64,000 nt of DNA from PALSA-1316 sp964499365 (lineage in GTDB: Bacteria; Nitrospirota; Thermodesulfovibrionia; Thermodesulfovibrionales; UBA6898): NCBI GenBank assembly GCA_964499365.1, contig CAZCKU010000016.1, positions 1 through 64,000 of the forward strand, read 5' to 3'. The notes below the pieces were generated by a model. That model ran no database searches. It had not been told where the DNA came from and saw nothing but the letters and a program-made list of their open reading frames with translations. A program made the translations under genes and the position numbers. Below, one piece after another: positions 33,461 through 42,443 of the stretch; the first letter of the stretch is position 1, and each line of letters begins with the position of its first letter.

Positions 33461-34737
33461 TTCGCAATCATCTCGAAGAATCCGGGAAAGGAGATAGCAA
33501 CCGCAGAGGCATTCTGTATCGTCGTCGTGCCTTCGGCCGCGAGACCTGCCACTGCCATTGACATCGCGATCCGGTGATCTCCGTGGCTTTCGACCTCTGC
33601 GGCCCTCAACTGCTCCGAACCCGTGATACGCAGACCGTCAGGGAATTCCTCGACCGCAACCCCCATCTTGCGGAGCTCCGCTGCCATTGCCGCTATGCGG
33701 TCAGATTCCTTGACCCGAAGCTCCTCGGCCCCCCTGATCGTGGTCACCCCTTCTGCACGGGCAGCAGCGACGCAGAGGATCGGGAATTCATCGATAAGCG
33801 AGGGCACGATATCACCGGCCACCTCAACCGCACGGAGGCCTGAGGTCCCCTTGCAGTACAGATCAGCCACGGGTTCACCCGAGACCTCGCGGATATTCTC
33901 TTTGCGGATCTCGGCGCCCATGCGTTCAAGGACTGTTATGATACCGGTCCTGGTCGGATTGATCCCGACATTCCTGATCATCACCTCGGCGCCGGGGACA
34001 ACCAGGGCCGCCACCATAAAAAAGGCGGCCGAGGAGATATCTCCCGGGACAACGATATCCAGGGGACTCAGATCCCTTCCTCCGGTGATGGTCACCGTGA
34101 GCCCGTCGACCTTCAGGTCGGCCCCGAAGGCGGGCAGCATGCGTTCCGTATGGTCCCGCGAGCGGGCCGGCTCAGAGACGACCGTCTCGCCGCCGGTGTA
34201 TAACCCCGCGAGGAGCACCGATGATTTCACCTGCGCACTCGCCATCGGCATGGCATACGAGATCGGCTTCAGGCCGCCTCCCTTTATCGCGAGCGGCGGA
34301 TATTTGTCTCCCGCCCGCGCCGTTATCAGGGCCCCCATCCGGGACAGCGGCTTTATCACCCGCGCCATAGGCCTGCCCCGCAGCGAGTCATCGCCGGTCA
34401 GGACCGAAAAAAACGGATTGCCCGCCAGTACGCCCGAAAGCAGCCTGATCGTCGTACCTGAATTGCCGCAGTCGATTACATCTCCCGGCTCAATCAGGCC
34501 GTGAATGCCCCTGCCGTGGATGATCAGTTCGCTCCCCCGATCTTCGATCTGCACGCCAAGGGACCTGAAGGCCCGCATCGTACTTTCCGTATCCTGGGCC
34601 CTCAGAAAATTGCTGACCTTGCCCGTCCCGTTCGCCAGGGACGAGAAAAAAACAGCACGGTGGGACAAGGACTTGTCCGCAGGCGGCGTCAGTTCCCCCC
34701 TGAAGAGCCTGGTCCCTTTTACCTCGACACTATCCAA
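33448..34737 (-). CDS. aroA: 3-phosphoshikimate 1-carboxyvinyltransferase (EPSP synthase)
   Basis: A 429-residue enzyme joining shikimate-3-phosphate and PEP, the sixth step of the shikimate pathway. The start is put at a TTG at 34737 (xDSVEVKGTRLFRGELTPPADKSLSHR), which overlaps the tyrA stop by 8 bp behind GGGAGA; the next upstream ATG would overlap tyrA by 74 bp and add 22 foreign-looking residues. Motifs: PADKSLSHRA, DCGNSGTTIRLLSG (variant of NAGTAMR), SAQVKSSVLLAGL, and LRVKESDRIAAMAAELRKMG. Confidence 0.93.
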   Translation of the reverse strand: MDSVEVKGTRLFRGELTPPADKSLSHRAVFFSSLANGTGKVSNFLRAQDTESTMRAFRSLGVQIEDRGSELIIHGRGIHGLIEPGDVIDCGNSGTTIRLLSGVLAGNPFFSVLTGDDSLRGRPMARVIKPLSRMGALITARAGDKYPPLAIKGGGLKPISYAMPMASAQVKSSVLLAGLYTGGETVVSEPARSRDHTERMLPAFGADLKVDGLTVTITGGRDLSPLDIVVPGDISSAAFFMVAALVVPGAEVMIRNVGINPTRTGIITVLERMGAEIRKENIREVSGEPVADLYCKGTSGLRAVEVAGDIVPSLIDEFPILCVAAARAEGVTTIRGAEELRVKESDRIAAMAAELRKMGVAVEEFPDGLRITGSEQLRAAEVESHGDHRIAMSMAVAGLAAEGTTTIQNASAVAISFPGFFEMIAKCSS

Positions 34738-35578
34738 GACTCTCCCTGAGATCACGGGCCCTGCGGAGTTCACGCTCAAGGCCGCCCGCGTCTTCTGCCG
34801 CAAGATAGCCGCTCAACTGATCGAGGTTCTTCCTGAACACCGAAATCATACTGACAAGATTCTCCCGGTTCATAAGGCAGATGTCTCTCCAGAGTTCCGG
34901 GGAACTCCCGGCAATCCTGGTCATGTCCCTGAAACCCTGACCGGCCATCGGAAGAAAGGATCTGTCGATATCTGCCACCGTGTTGACCATGGTATAGGCC
35001 ACGAGATGAGGCAGATGGCTGACCGCAGCGTAGGCGCGGTCGTGGCTCTCAGGGTCCATCTCGACAACGACTGCCCCAAGCTTCAGCCAAAAGTCTTTTA
35101 TGCTGTTCAGGGCTTCGGGATCTGATTTCTTTGTCGGGGTGACGATGCACCGGGCGCCGCTGAACAGCGAGTCATACGCAGCAGCAGCCCCGGAAAGTTC
35201 GCTCCCCGCAATGGGATGCGCCCCGATATAACGGACACCTTCAGGCATCATCGCTTCGAGGGTATGGACCAGATCCCCCTTCACGCTTCCTGCATCGGTC
35301 ACGATCGAGCCTTTTTTCAGGGAGCCGGATATTTGAGAGACGAGCGTACGAAAGCTTCCGACCGGTGTTGCCAGCAGGACAAGGTCGGCATCCCTGCAGA
35401 CGACCGCCGGATCGTCCGAAAAGTAATCGATCGCGCCTTTCTGTTTCGCCTGCTCCAGGTTCTCCGCAGAGCGGCCGTAACCCGCAATCTCCAGGCAGAG
35501 ACCCTTTTTTCTGGCGGCCAGGCCGCATGAAGCGCCGATGAGGCCGACGCCGAGAATCGCGATCTTTTGAAACATCAA
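34730..35578 (-). CDS. tyrA: Prephenate/arogenate dehydrogenase
   Basis: A 282-residue NAD(P)-dependent dehydrogenase leading from prephenate to 4-hydroxyphenylpyruvate (or arogenate to tyrosine). Residues 6-15 are the Rossmann motif ILGVGLIGAS; LATPVGSF, DAGSVKG and the catalytic-region IGAHPIAGSELSG follow, and SHLPHLVAY is near residue 195. There is no chorismate mutase or ACT domain, so it is the short monofunctional form. It lies 2 bp after aroF. Confidence 0.93.
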   Translation of the reverse strand: MMFQKIAILGVGLIGASCGLAARKKGLCLEIAGYGRSAENLEQAKQKGAIDYFSDDPAVVCRDADLVLLATPVGSFRTLVSQISGSLKKGSIVTDAGSVKGDLVHTLEAMMPEGVRYIGAHPIAGSELSGAAAAYDSLFSGARCIVTPTKKSDPEALNSIKDFWLKLGAVVVEMDPESHDRAYAAVSHLPHLVAYTMVNTVADIDRSFLPMAGQGFRDMTRIAGSSPELWRDICLMNRENLVSMISVFRKNLDQLSGYLAAEDAGGLERELRRARDLRESLG

Positions 35579-35580
35579 CG

Positions 35581-36606
35581 CTAGATTTCTCTCCCGACTG
35601 CCTCGGCCACGGGCTTCAGTTCACGCATCAGCTTCTCGAACTGGTCCGGCTTCAGCGACTGGTCCCCGTCGGACATCGCCTCCTCGGGGTTCGTATGCAC
35701 CTCGATCATCAGTGCGTCGGCACCGGCTGCAACAGCCGCCTTTGCCATCGGCGCGACGAGGTCGCGCTTGCCGACGCCGTGGCTCGGGTCGACCACAACC
35801 GGGAGGTGCGTCAACTGCTTCAGCACCGGGACAGCGCTGAGGTCGAGGGTGTTTCTGGTTGCGGTCTCAAAGGTCCTGATGCCGCGCTCACAGAGCATCA
35901 CATTGTGATTGCCCCGGGACATGATATATTCGGCAGACATGAGCCATTCCTTGATCGTTGACGAAAGCCCGCGCTTCAACAGGACAGGTTTCGGTGAACT
36001 GCCGACCTCGAGCAGCAGACGGAAATTCTGCATATTCCGTGCCCCGATCTGGATTATGTCCGAGTATTCGACAATAACGTCAAGGTCGCGCGGGTCCATG
36101 ATCTCGGTAACGATCGGAAGCCCCGTCTTTTCACGGGCATCCGCGAGGTGCTTCAGACCCTCTTCGCCGAGGCCCTGGAAGGCATACGGAGAGGTCCTCG
36201 GCTTATAGGCGCCGCCGCGGAGAAACAGCGCACCCGCAGCCTTCACCTTTTCGGCTATACCGGTGAGCACCGCACCACTTTCAACGGCACACGGGCCGGC
36301 CATGACCGGCACCCTTTTCCCGCCGATCAGCACTCCCCGGACGTCGATCACCGTATTCTCTTTCCTGAACTCGCGGCTGGCGAGCTTGAACGGCTTCAGT
36401 ATCCTGACCACATTCTCCACGCCGGATGCAGCCCGGATCGAATCCTCTTCCTCTTCCGTGACCTTTGAGGTGTCCCCGATAACGCCGATGATCGTCCTCT
36501 CGGTGCCCTGGGAGAGGTTGATCTTCAGCCCCCAGCCCTCAAGTCTTTTTATGATATGCTGAACGTCCTCTTCTGTTGCTTCGTGGCTCAATACAATTAT
36601 GTCCAT
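35581..36606 (-). CDS. aroF: DAHP synthase, type I-beta with N-terminal ferredoxin-like domain
   Basis: A 341-residue enzyme making DAHP from PEP and erythrose-4-phosphate, the entry step to aromatic synthesis. Residues 1-70 form the regulatory ferredoxin-like domain of this subtype. The TIM barrel follows, with MAGPCAVES (metal-binding Cys), LRGGAYKPRTSPYAFQG, QIGARNMQNF, LLKRGLSSTIKEWLMSAEY and VVDPSHGVGKRD. The N-terminal domain usually mediates feedback by tyrosine or phenylalanine. Confidence 0.94.
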   Translation of the reverse strand: MDIIVLSHEATEEDVQHIIKRLEGWGLKINLSQGTERTIIGVIGDTSKVTEEEEDSIRAASGVENVVRILKPFKLASREFRKENTVIDVRGVLIGGKRVPVMAGPCAVESGAVLTGIAEKVKAAGALFLRGGAYKPRTSPYAFQGLGEEGLKHLADAREKTGLPIVTEIMDPRDLDVIVEYSDIIQIGARNMQNFRLLLEVGSSPKPVLLKRGLSSTIKEWLMSAEYIMSRGNHNVMLCERGIRTFETATRNTLDLSAVPVLKQLTHLPVVVDPSHGVGKRDLVAPMAKAAVAAGADALMIEVHTNPEEAMSDGDQSLKPDQFEKLMRELKPVAEAVGREI

Positions 36607-36721
36607 CTATTTCCTCTCCGGTTTCCCGCACCCGCGGGAGTGACGATGATATAATTTGCTGCCTGCGTTTAAACCCTGCTTTTGGTCTGCTTTCCCGCAG
36701 GCCTGAGCAGCAGTTCCTGCA

Positions 36722-37798
36722 TTACTCTTTACTCTTCACTCCCCTGAGGGCATCGATGAATCTGAAGTTCTCCTCAGGCAGGCCGATCGTCACCCTGACC
36801 GCCCTGGGCCCCATCGGTCTGATGATGACGCCCTTCCTCAGAAGTGCATCATAGAGGGTCATCGAATCATCAACCGGCATGTATATGAAGTTGGCATGTG
36901 TCGGCACGTACGACATCCCGAGCGCCGCGAGTTCTTTGTAGAGATATTTCTTGCCTTCCTCATTCACCTCCCGGGAACGCTTCACATGGGCGTCATCTCC
37001 GAGGGCTGCAAGCGCGGCCTTCTGCGCCAGCGAGTTCGTGTTGAACGGCTCGCGTATCCGGTTCATGTTGTTCAGGATCTCCTTCTTCCCTATCCCGTAG
37101 CCGATGCGCAGACCGGCCAGACCGTAGATCTTCGAAAACGTGCGCAGGATCAGAATGTTTTTGTCCGACTGAAGATATTGCATGCTGTCCGCGTAATCAG
37201 CGTCGGTCACGTACTCAAAATAGGCCTCGTCCAGGACCACCAGCATATCAGGGGTGACCCGGTCCATCAGCGCCCTGAATTCGGCCTTCCGGTTGATCGT
37301 GCCGGTCGGGTTGTTCGGGTTCGCGATAAAGAGCATTTTCGTCTCCGGCGTGATCGCATCTGCCATGGCTGCAAGATCGTGGGTAAAATCCTTCAGAGGG
37401 ACCTGCACCGCCCTGCCGCCGACCGACTGGACCGCCATCGCATAGACGACAAAGGAAGGCACTGCCATTACTGCCGCATCGCCTGCCTTCATGAATGTCC
37501 TGACAGCTATGTCCAGAAGTTCATTCGAGCCGTTGCCGAGGATCAGTTCGTCCTCAGAGACACCGAGACCCGAGGCCAGCACCTGTTTCAGGTAATACCC
37601 TGCCCCGTCGGGATACCGGTTGAGGTCGGCAAACGTCCCCTGCAGCGCCCTGACAGCGGCAGGCGACGGGCCGACCGGATTTTCGTTCGATGCCAGTTTT
37701 ATTGAATTCGAGATCCCGAGTTCCCGTTCGAGTTCCTCGAGCGGCTTCCCGGGCACATACGGCTGGATGCCGAGCACATAGTCCGGCGGCTGTATCAT
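36722..37798 (-). CDS. hisC: Histidinol-phosphate/aromatic aminotransferase
   Basis: A 358-residue PLP-dependent class I/II aminotransferase. The ATG at 37798 overlaps the pheA stop by ATGA; the longer reading adds pheA-overlapping residues. IKLASNENPVGPSP, LGNGSNELLDI, FIANPNNPTGT, VVLDEAYFEYV and the PLP-Lys motif TFSKIYGLAGLRIGYG are all present. HisC-type enzymes in aromatic operons often transaminate phenylpyruvate or hydroxyphenylpyruvate too, so here it may serve Phe/Tyr synthesis as well as histidine. Confidence 0.9.
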   Translation of the reverse strand: MIQPPDYVLGIQPYVPGKPLEELERELGISNSIKLASNENPVGPSPAAVRALQGTFADLNRYPDGAGYYLKQVLASGLGVSEDELILGNGSNELLDIAVRTFMKAGDAAVMAVPSFVVYAMAVQSVGGRAVQVPLKDFTHDLAAMADAITPETKMLFIANPNNPTGTINRKAEFRALMDRVTPDMLVVLDEAYFEYVTDADYADSMQYLQSDKNILILRTFSKIYGLAGLRIGYGIGKKEILNNMNRIREPFNTNSLAQKAALAALGDDAHVKRSREVNEEGKKYLYKELAALGMSYVPTHANFIYMPVDDSMTLYDALLRKGVIIRPMGPRAVRVTIGLPEENFRFIDALRGVKSKE

Positions 37799-38868
37799 TG
37801 TATCCTCCCCTGAGGGTATGAGCCGAGTATCTTCAGGTACAGGCAATTCTCCTTCAGCTGCTCGATCGCCCTGCTGATCTTCTTGTCCTCGACATGCCCT
37901 TCCATATCAACAAAAAATATATACTCCCAGGCCTTTCTCTTCGAAGGCCGTGATTCGATCTTGGTGAGGTTGATCTTCGCCCGCTTGAACGGCAGCAGGA
38001 CGTCATAAAGCGTCCCGGGCCGGTGCTTGATCGAAAACATGACCGAGGTCTTGTCATTGCCGGTGCGGTGCGGAAACTCCTTCGAAATCACGAGGAAGCG
38101 CGTTATGTTCCGCCTGCTGTCCTGGATATTGCGCTCCACGATATTCAGGTCGTACATGCGGGCTGCGATCTCGCTGGCGATGGCCGCGGTAAAGGGTTCT
38201 TTCGAGGCAAGCTCTGCCGCCCGTGCGGTGCTCGTCGACTCGGCAACCGGAACACCCGGCATATTCGCCTCAAGCCAGGCCCGGCACTGGGCAAGCCCCT
38301 GCGGATGGGAGTAGACCTTCTTTATCCTGCGCCGGTCTGTCTGCCGCGAAAGCAGGTTGTGGGAGATCTCAAGAATGATCTCGGCAACGACCTGGAGGTC
38401 AGAGTCGACAAACATGTCGAGGGTGTGGCTCACCACGCCTTCGTTTGAGTTCTCGATCGGCACGACACCATACTCGGCCTTGTTCGTCTCGACATTCTCG
38501 AAGACCTTGCGGATGCTGTCGACCGGGACAAAGGAGGCAGACGAGCCGAAAAACCTCAGTGCGGCAAGATGGGTATAGGTAGCAAGAGGTCCGAGACAGG
38601 AGACCTTCAGCGGTTCTTCGAGCGAAAGTGACGCAGACAGAATTTCACGATAAATGGCCCTGAGGGCATCACTCGGAAAGGGCCCCTTGTTGTTCTTCGT
38701 GAGACGTTCGAGTATCCGGCGTTCGCGGTCCGGCCGGTAGAACTTCACCTTCTGGGCGCGCTTGATATTGCCGACCTCAAGGACATAGCCGGCGCGCTTG
38801 TTCAGCAGCGAGAGGATCTCGTCGTCTGTTTTATCGATGTTCTTTCTGAGATTATCGAGTTCTTTCAT
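37795..38868 (-). CDS. pheA: Bifunctional chorismate mutase/prephenate dehydratase
   Basis: A 357-residue protein in three parts. Residues 1-80 are an AroQ chorismate mutase (LDNLRKNIDKTDDEILSLLNKRA). Residues about 88-265 are the dehydratase (CLGPLATYTHLAALRFFG, GVVPIENSNEGVVSHTLD, ESTSTARAAELA, RNITRFLVISK). The C-terminal ACT domain (SVMFSIKHRPGTLYDVLLPFKRAKINLTKIESRPSK) has the ESRP motif that binds phenylalanine for feedback inhibition. It is the first gene of the aromatic unit; the ATG at 38868 is favoured over a TTG two codons upstream. Confidence 0.94.
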   Translation of the reverse strand: MKELDNLRKNIDKTDDEILSLLNKRAGYVLEVGNIKRAQKVKFYRPDRERRILERLTKNNKGPFPSDALRAIYREILSASLSLEEPLKVSCLGPLATYTHLAALRFFGSSASFVPVDSIRKVFENVETNKAEYGVVPIENSNEGVVSHTLDMFVDSDLQVVAEIILEISHNLLSRQTDRRRIKKVYSHPQGLAQCRAWLEANMPGVPVAESTSTARAAELASKEPFTAAIASEIAARMYDLNIVERNIQDSRRNITRFLVISKEFPHRTGNDKTSVMFSIKHRPGTLYDVLLPFKRAKINLTKIESRPSKRKAWEYIFFVDMEGHVEDKKISRAIEQLKENCLYLKILGSYPQGRIQ

Positions 38869-39034
38869 ATGCAATCACTGCCAGGACAGCAGAAACGCCC
38901 TAGGTATTTCCGGGCGGCTCAATCCCGACAGAGCGCTATTATCGCCGATTTTTCCTTATTTTATCAAGGGTAACAGGCAAAAAAGCAGAAACAGGAATAA
39001 CCAGTGCGGATATGACTGGTTCTACACTTCCGCT

Positions 39035-42000
39035 CTATTTCACTTCAATATTCGAGAGCGTGACGCTCCCTGCCGCGCTGATGGTAAGCGGACCTGTAAT
39101 CGTCGTCAAAACCCCTGAATACCCGCTGAAGTCCTCAAGATACCCACCGTCAAGCACCACCGCAGCAGTGCCCGACAGGTTAAGATTGCTGTCCGTAAGC
39201 GCCACCCCGTGGGCCTTTATCGTATAAGGGGTTGTTCCCGTACCATACGCCCCACCGATTGTCATGAAATAGTCGGCTGTTCCGTCACGCCACACCGGGT
39301 AGCGGGAATATGTCACCGTTACCGTACAGTCAACGGTCATGGGGGCGATGGAATAAGACCTGTTAGAATCGTAGAGGGTCCCGATGGCGCTGCCGCCCGC
39401 TCCGCAGTTGTCTGTGGCTGACACAAAATAATATGCCTCGTTGGGTTCTATGTTGATACCGATATTACCGCCCTCTCCGATTACCCAGGACGATGGATTG
39501 AAGGTCTTAGCCGCAGGAGGCACGGCCACCGCTTCCAGGATATGTGAAGCCATCGTTGTCACGGTAAAGTCGCCGCTGCCCTCTCCTATGGTCAGGGTCG
39601 CTGTTGTCGGGGTCGAGTAGTTTGGTGAAGATGTCTGTCTTACGCAAACCGTATCGCCATTGACGACCGTGCTCCCTGTGCTGATGAATGTGGCAGTGCA
39701 TCCGACAGAATATTCCCCTCCGGCAATGGTGACCTCAACCGGGACATTGATGCCCGTCACCCGTATCGTATTGGAGGTGTATTGGGTAGACCTGTCTGCT
39801 TCTGTGACGGCATTGAAGGCGAAGGCATCAGATATCCTGTCCGGACGGCAGGAGTATTTCGCCGTTATTTCATCGGGGATCAGGGCTCGGTTATAAATCG
39901 AGACCTCGTCTATCAAACCGGCGAAATAGTGAATACCGTCGGTGGGCGCAGCCCCTATACGCAGACCGGACGAGTTGAAGACGGTATTGAAGCCGGGATA
40001 TGATCCGCCGTTGTCATACGTACCGTCGACGTAGGTTTTCAAGGTGGTGCCGTCATACGTGACCGTAACAAAATGCCACCCACCGACAGGAATTCCCGCA
40101 GACCCCGCCATGTCGTAATTGTAACCCTGAAGGTAAATCGTTCTGGGAGTAGGCTCGGTCATGATAGGTGCAGGCCTGTTAAGCTGAAAATTGAATGTCG
40201 CGTAGCTGGAGCCGGGAGAGCCATATCCCAAGACCGTCTGATAATCCCCGTCGAGATTGTTCATCCATGCCACCCATGCGCTTATGCTCCGGGCAGCATT
40301 GCCGAGCGGTATACTTGCAGGTGCTGGCACCCCAACGTAATCCCCGCCGCCATCGAGACTGAAGGCCTGACCCAGGATACCGGCGGTAAACGACAGATCT
40401 CCATAAATGTTCCCGCTGTTAATCCCTTTGGCGTCCTTCGCATCTCCCTCGCCCCTCCAGAGAGAAACCAGACCGCTATGCGGCATAAAACAGGACTTGC
40501 AGATGCCGGCGGCGCCTGCATTGTAGATACTTCTTATGTCGTTGTCCGAAAGGGCGTAGTTGAAGATATGAGCTTCGTCGAGAAGGCCGTTGAACCTCCA
40601 GACGCTCTCCGCCCAGGACGGGTACATTTCGCCTATGGCTAAGGGCAGGCCATTATTAAGACTCCCGGCTGAAGTAAACGATCCCGAGGGCATGCCGTTA
40701 ATGTAATACGTCAGTAAACTGCCTGACCTTGTAACGGCAATATGCGTCCAGGTGCTCGTCGGTACAGTGCCGTCTGATTGCCCCACCCAATCATTATTTT
40801 GGAAGAAATTGAGCTTGCCGGCAGTTCCATAATGGCTTCCCTGAATGGAAATCCCCCACCCGGAACTATTGTTCGATGGTAGCGTTCCGGCTATGCCCTC
40901 TCCGTACGTGTCGATGACCGTCGGACTGACCCAGGCGTCAATACTGAAATCCCCGCCGATAAAATCAAGCGAAGCGGCATATGGGATTGTCAGAAACTCA
41001 TCTGAGCCATCAAAGTTAAAGGCCTGTCCAGCCTTCCCTGCTCCATACCCGGCGCCGCCCTGCAGCGTGCCGTTATTCGAACCCGCAATATCCACTGCAT
41101 CGCCGTCAGCCATCCACCAGGAAATCAAACCGAGAGGGGGCAGAATACAGGGCATATCAATTTCGTACGCTCCGATATCGCAACGGGTCCCCTGCGGCCG
41201 CACAATCCCGCGTTGATCCGTGCCCTGAAGGCACGCTCCGGAATCCTGAGCCGGTGAACCGGACAGAAGGGCCATGGTCTGTGTTGGACCGCCGTTATCA
41301 GCCAAAGCGTCGAGGAGCGGGTTGGTATTCTGAAGGTCTCCGGTCCCCGTGAACCCGCAGGAGGTTCCGCTTTCGATATTATGGCCGCTGGATACAAACG
41401 CCCCTTCGAAATTGAAGCAATCATTCCCTGCGGCATGGTTGGCTACAATGCTGTTGGAAACAGTTACCGTTCCGTAGCTATTGCCAATACCGCCGCTGCC
41501 GGGACCAGTAACCGTATTGCCGCTGATGGTGGTACTGGTTACGGTGAGAGTTCCGCTATCATTGCGAATGCCTCCACCCCAGTAACCGTCGTTGCCAGTG
41601 ATGGTGGTGTTGGTGATCGTAACAGTACCGTATTGGTTGGTGATTCCGCCTCCTTCGCCTTCGTTGCCGGTCAATGTGGAGTCGGTGACGGTAAGGGTGC
41701 CCCCGTTATTATAAATGCCGCTTCCTCCGCTGCGGTTGCCACTGACGGTCGTACCTCTAACAATGAGAGCACCGCCACCCTCATTGAAGATACCCGAACC
41801 AAATCCACTGTTGTCGAGAATGGCAGAGTCGGCCACCGTAACGGTTGTGCCTGCAGCCCCGTTCACAAAAATACCTCCGCCGTATCCGGATAAGTCGCTG
41901 GCAAAGCCGTGCTGAATCGTTACGCCGGTGATGTGGATGGTAATTGCGCCGATGATATGGAACGGCCGGTGGAGCCCCCCGCCGTCGATAATGGTTGTTC

Positions 42001-42313
42001 CGGCTCCGGCACCGGTGAGGGTAACGCTTTGGGTGATATCGAAATCTCCGGTGGCGTTAGCGTCCTCAGAACCTCCGCCTATGGCGATGACATATGACCC
42101 GGCTGGAATTATAATCGTATCGCCTCCAACTCCTCCGTTTGCCATGCCTATCGCCTCCCGGAGCGAGCAATCGGAATCACAGGTGCCGTCGTTCGTGTCC
42201 GCCGTCTTTGTCACCGTGTATATCGCGGCCGCGGCAATCTGAGCAAATAAAACTGTTACAAGGACTGTGAGCGCAATACAGAGTGTTTTTGATGCCCTAC
42301 GAAGCGCACCCAT
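39035..42313 (-). CDS. Large secreted CSLREA/beta-helix/LamG protein
   Basis: A 1092-residue exported protein. After a signal peptide (cleavage near AAA) comes a CSLREA domain (CDSDCSLREAIGMAN), then a right-handed parallel beta-helix with repeated (T/S)xTxSGN-type turns (residues about 110-330). Two LamG-like domains follow, each introduced by Cys-x-x-Pro-x-x-G-L-(I/V)-S-(W/L)-W. The C-terminal part has a short beta domain (ITGINVPVEVTIAGGEYSVG) and a last module (about 90 residues, YPVWRDGTADYFMTIGG...) shared with the next protein. No PEP-CTERM, LPXTG or autotransporter barrel is seen. Probably a surface or matrix protein. Confidence 0.75.
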   Translation of the reverse strand: MGALRRASKTLCIALTVLVTVLFAQIAAAAIYTVTKTADTNDGTCDSDCSLREAIGMANGGVGGDTIIIPAGSYVIAIGGGSEDANATGDFDITQSVTLTGAGAGTTIIDGGGLHRPFHIIGAITIHITGVTIQHGFASDLSGYGGGIFVNGAAGTTVTVADSAILDNSGFGSGIFNEGGGALIVRGTTVSGNRSGGSGIYNNGGTLTVTDSTLTGNEGEGGGITNQYGTVTITNTTITGNDGYWGGGIRNDSGTLTVTSTTISGNTVTGPGSGGIGNSYGTVTVSNSIVANHAAGNDCFNFEGAFVSSGHNIESGTSCGFTGTGDLQNTNPLLDALADNGGPTQTMALLSGSPAQDSGACLQGTDQRGIVRPQGTRCDIGAYEIDMPCILPPLGLISWWMADGDAVDIAGSNNGTLQGGAGYGAGKAGQAFNFDGSDEFLTIPYAASLDFIGGDFSIDAWVSPTVIDTYGEGIAGTLPSNNSSGWGISIQGSHYGTAGKLNFFQNNDWVGQSDGTVPTSTWTHIAVTRSGSLLTYYINGMPSGSFTSAGSLNNGLPLAIGEMYPSWAESVWRFNGLLDEAHIFNYALSDNDIRSIYNAGAAGICKSCFMPHSGLVSLWRGEGDAKDAKGINSGNIYGDLSFTAGILGQAFSLDGGGDYVGVPAPASIPLGNAARSISAWVAWMNNLDGDYQTVLGYGSPGSSYATFNFQLNRPAPIMTEPTPRTIYLQGYNYDMAGSAGIPVGGWHFVTVTYDGTTLKTYVDGTYDNGGSYPGFNTVFNSSGLRIGAAPTDGIHYFAGLIDEVSIYNRALIPDEITAKYSCRPDRISDAFAFNAVTEADRSTQYTSNTIRVTGINVPVEVTIAGGEYSVGCTATFISTGSTVVNGDTVCVRQTSSPNYSTPTTATLTIGEGSGDFTVTTMASHILEAVAVPPAAKTFNPSSWVIGEGGNIGINIEPNEAYYFVSATDNCGAGGSAIGTLYDSNRSYSIAPMTVDCTVTVTYSRYPVWRDGTADYFMTIGGAYGTGTTPYTIKAHGVALTDSNLNLSGTAAVVLDGGYLEDFSGYSGVLTTITGPLTISAAGSVTLSNIEVK

Positions 42314-42443
42314 GAGTTACCTCCCTATATGACCTGTTTATCATTTTGCTTTCCCACGCAGCATGAGCAATTTCTTAACCGCAAGATCCGCAGCTGTGCA
42401 CGACGCTATTGTCCACGGTTATCTCTACAGTGGAGCTCGTCTT

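Noticed and set aside
41400..41900. Regularly spaced similar segments
   Set aside because: They encode turns of the beta-helix in the CSLREA protein, not a DNA-level array.
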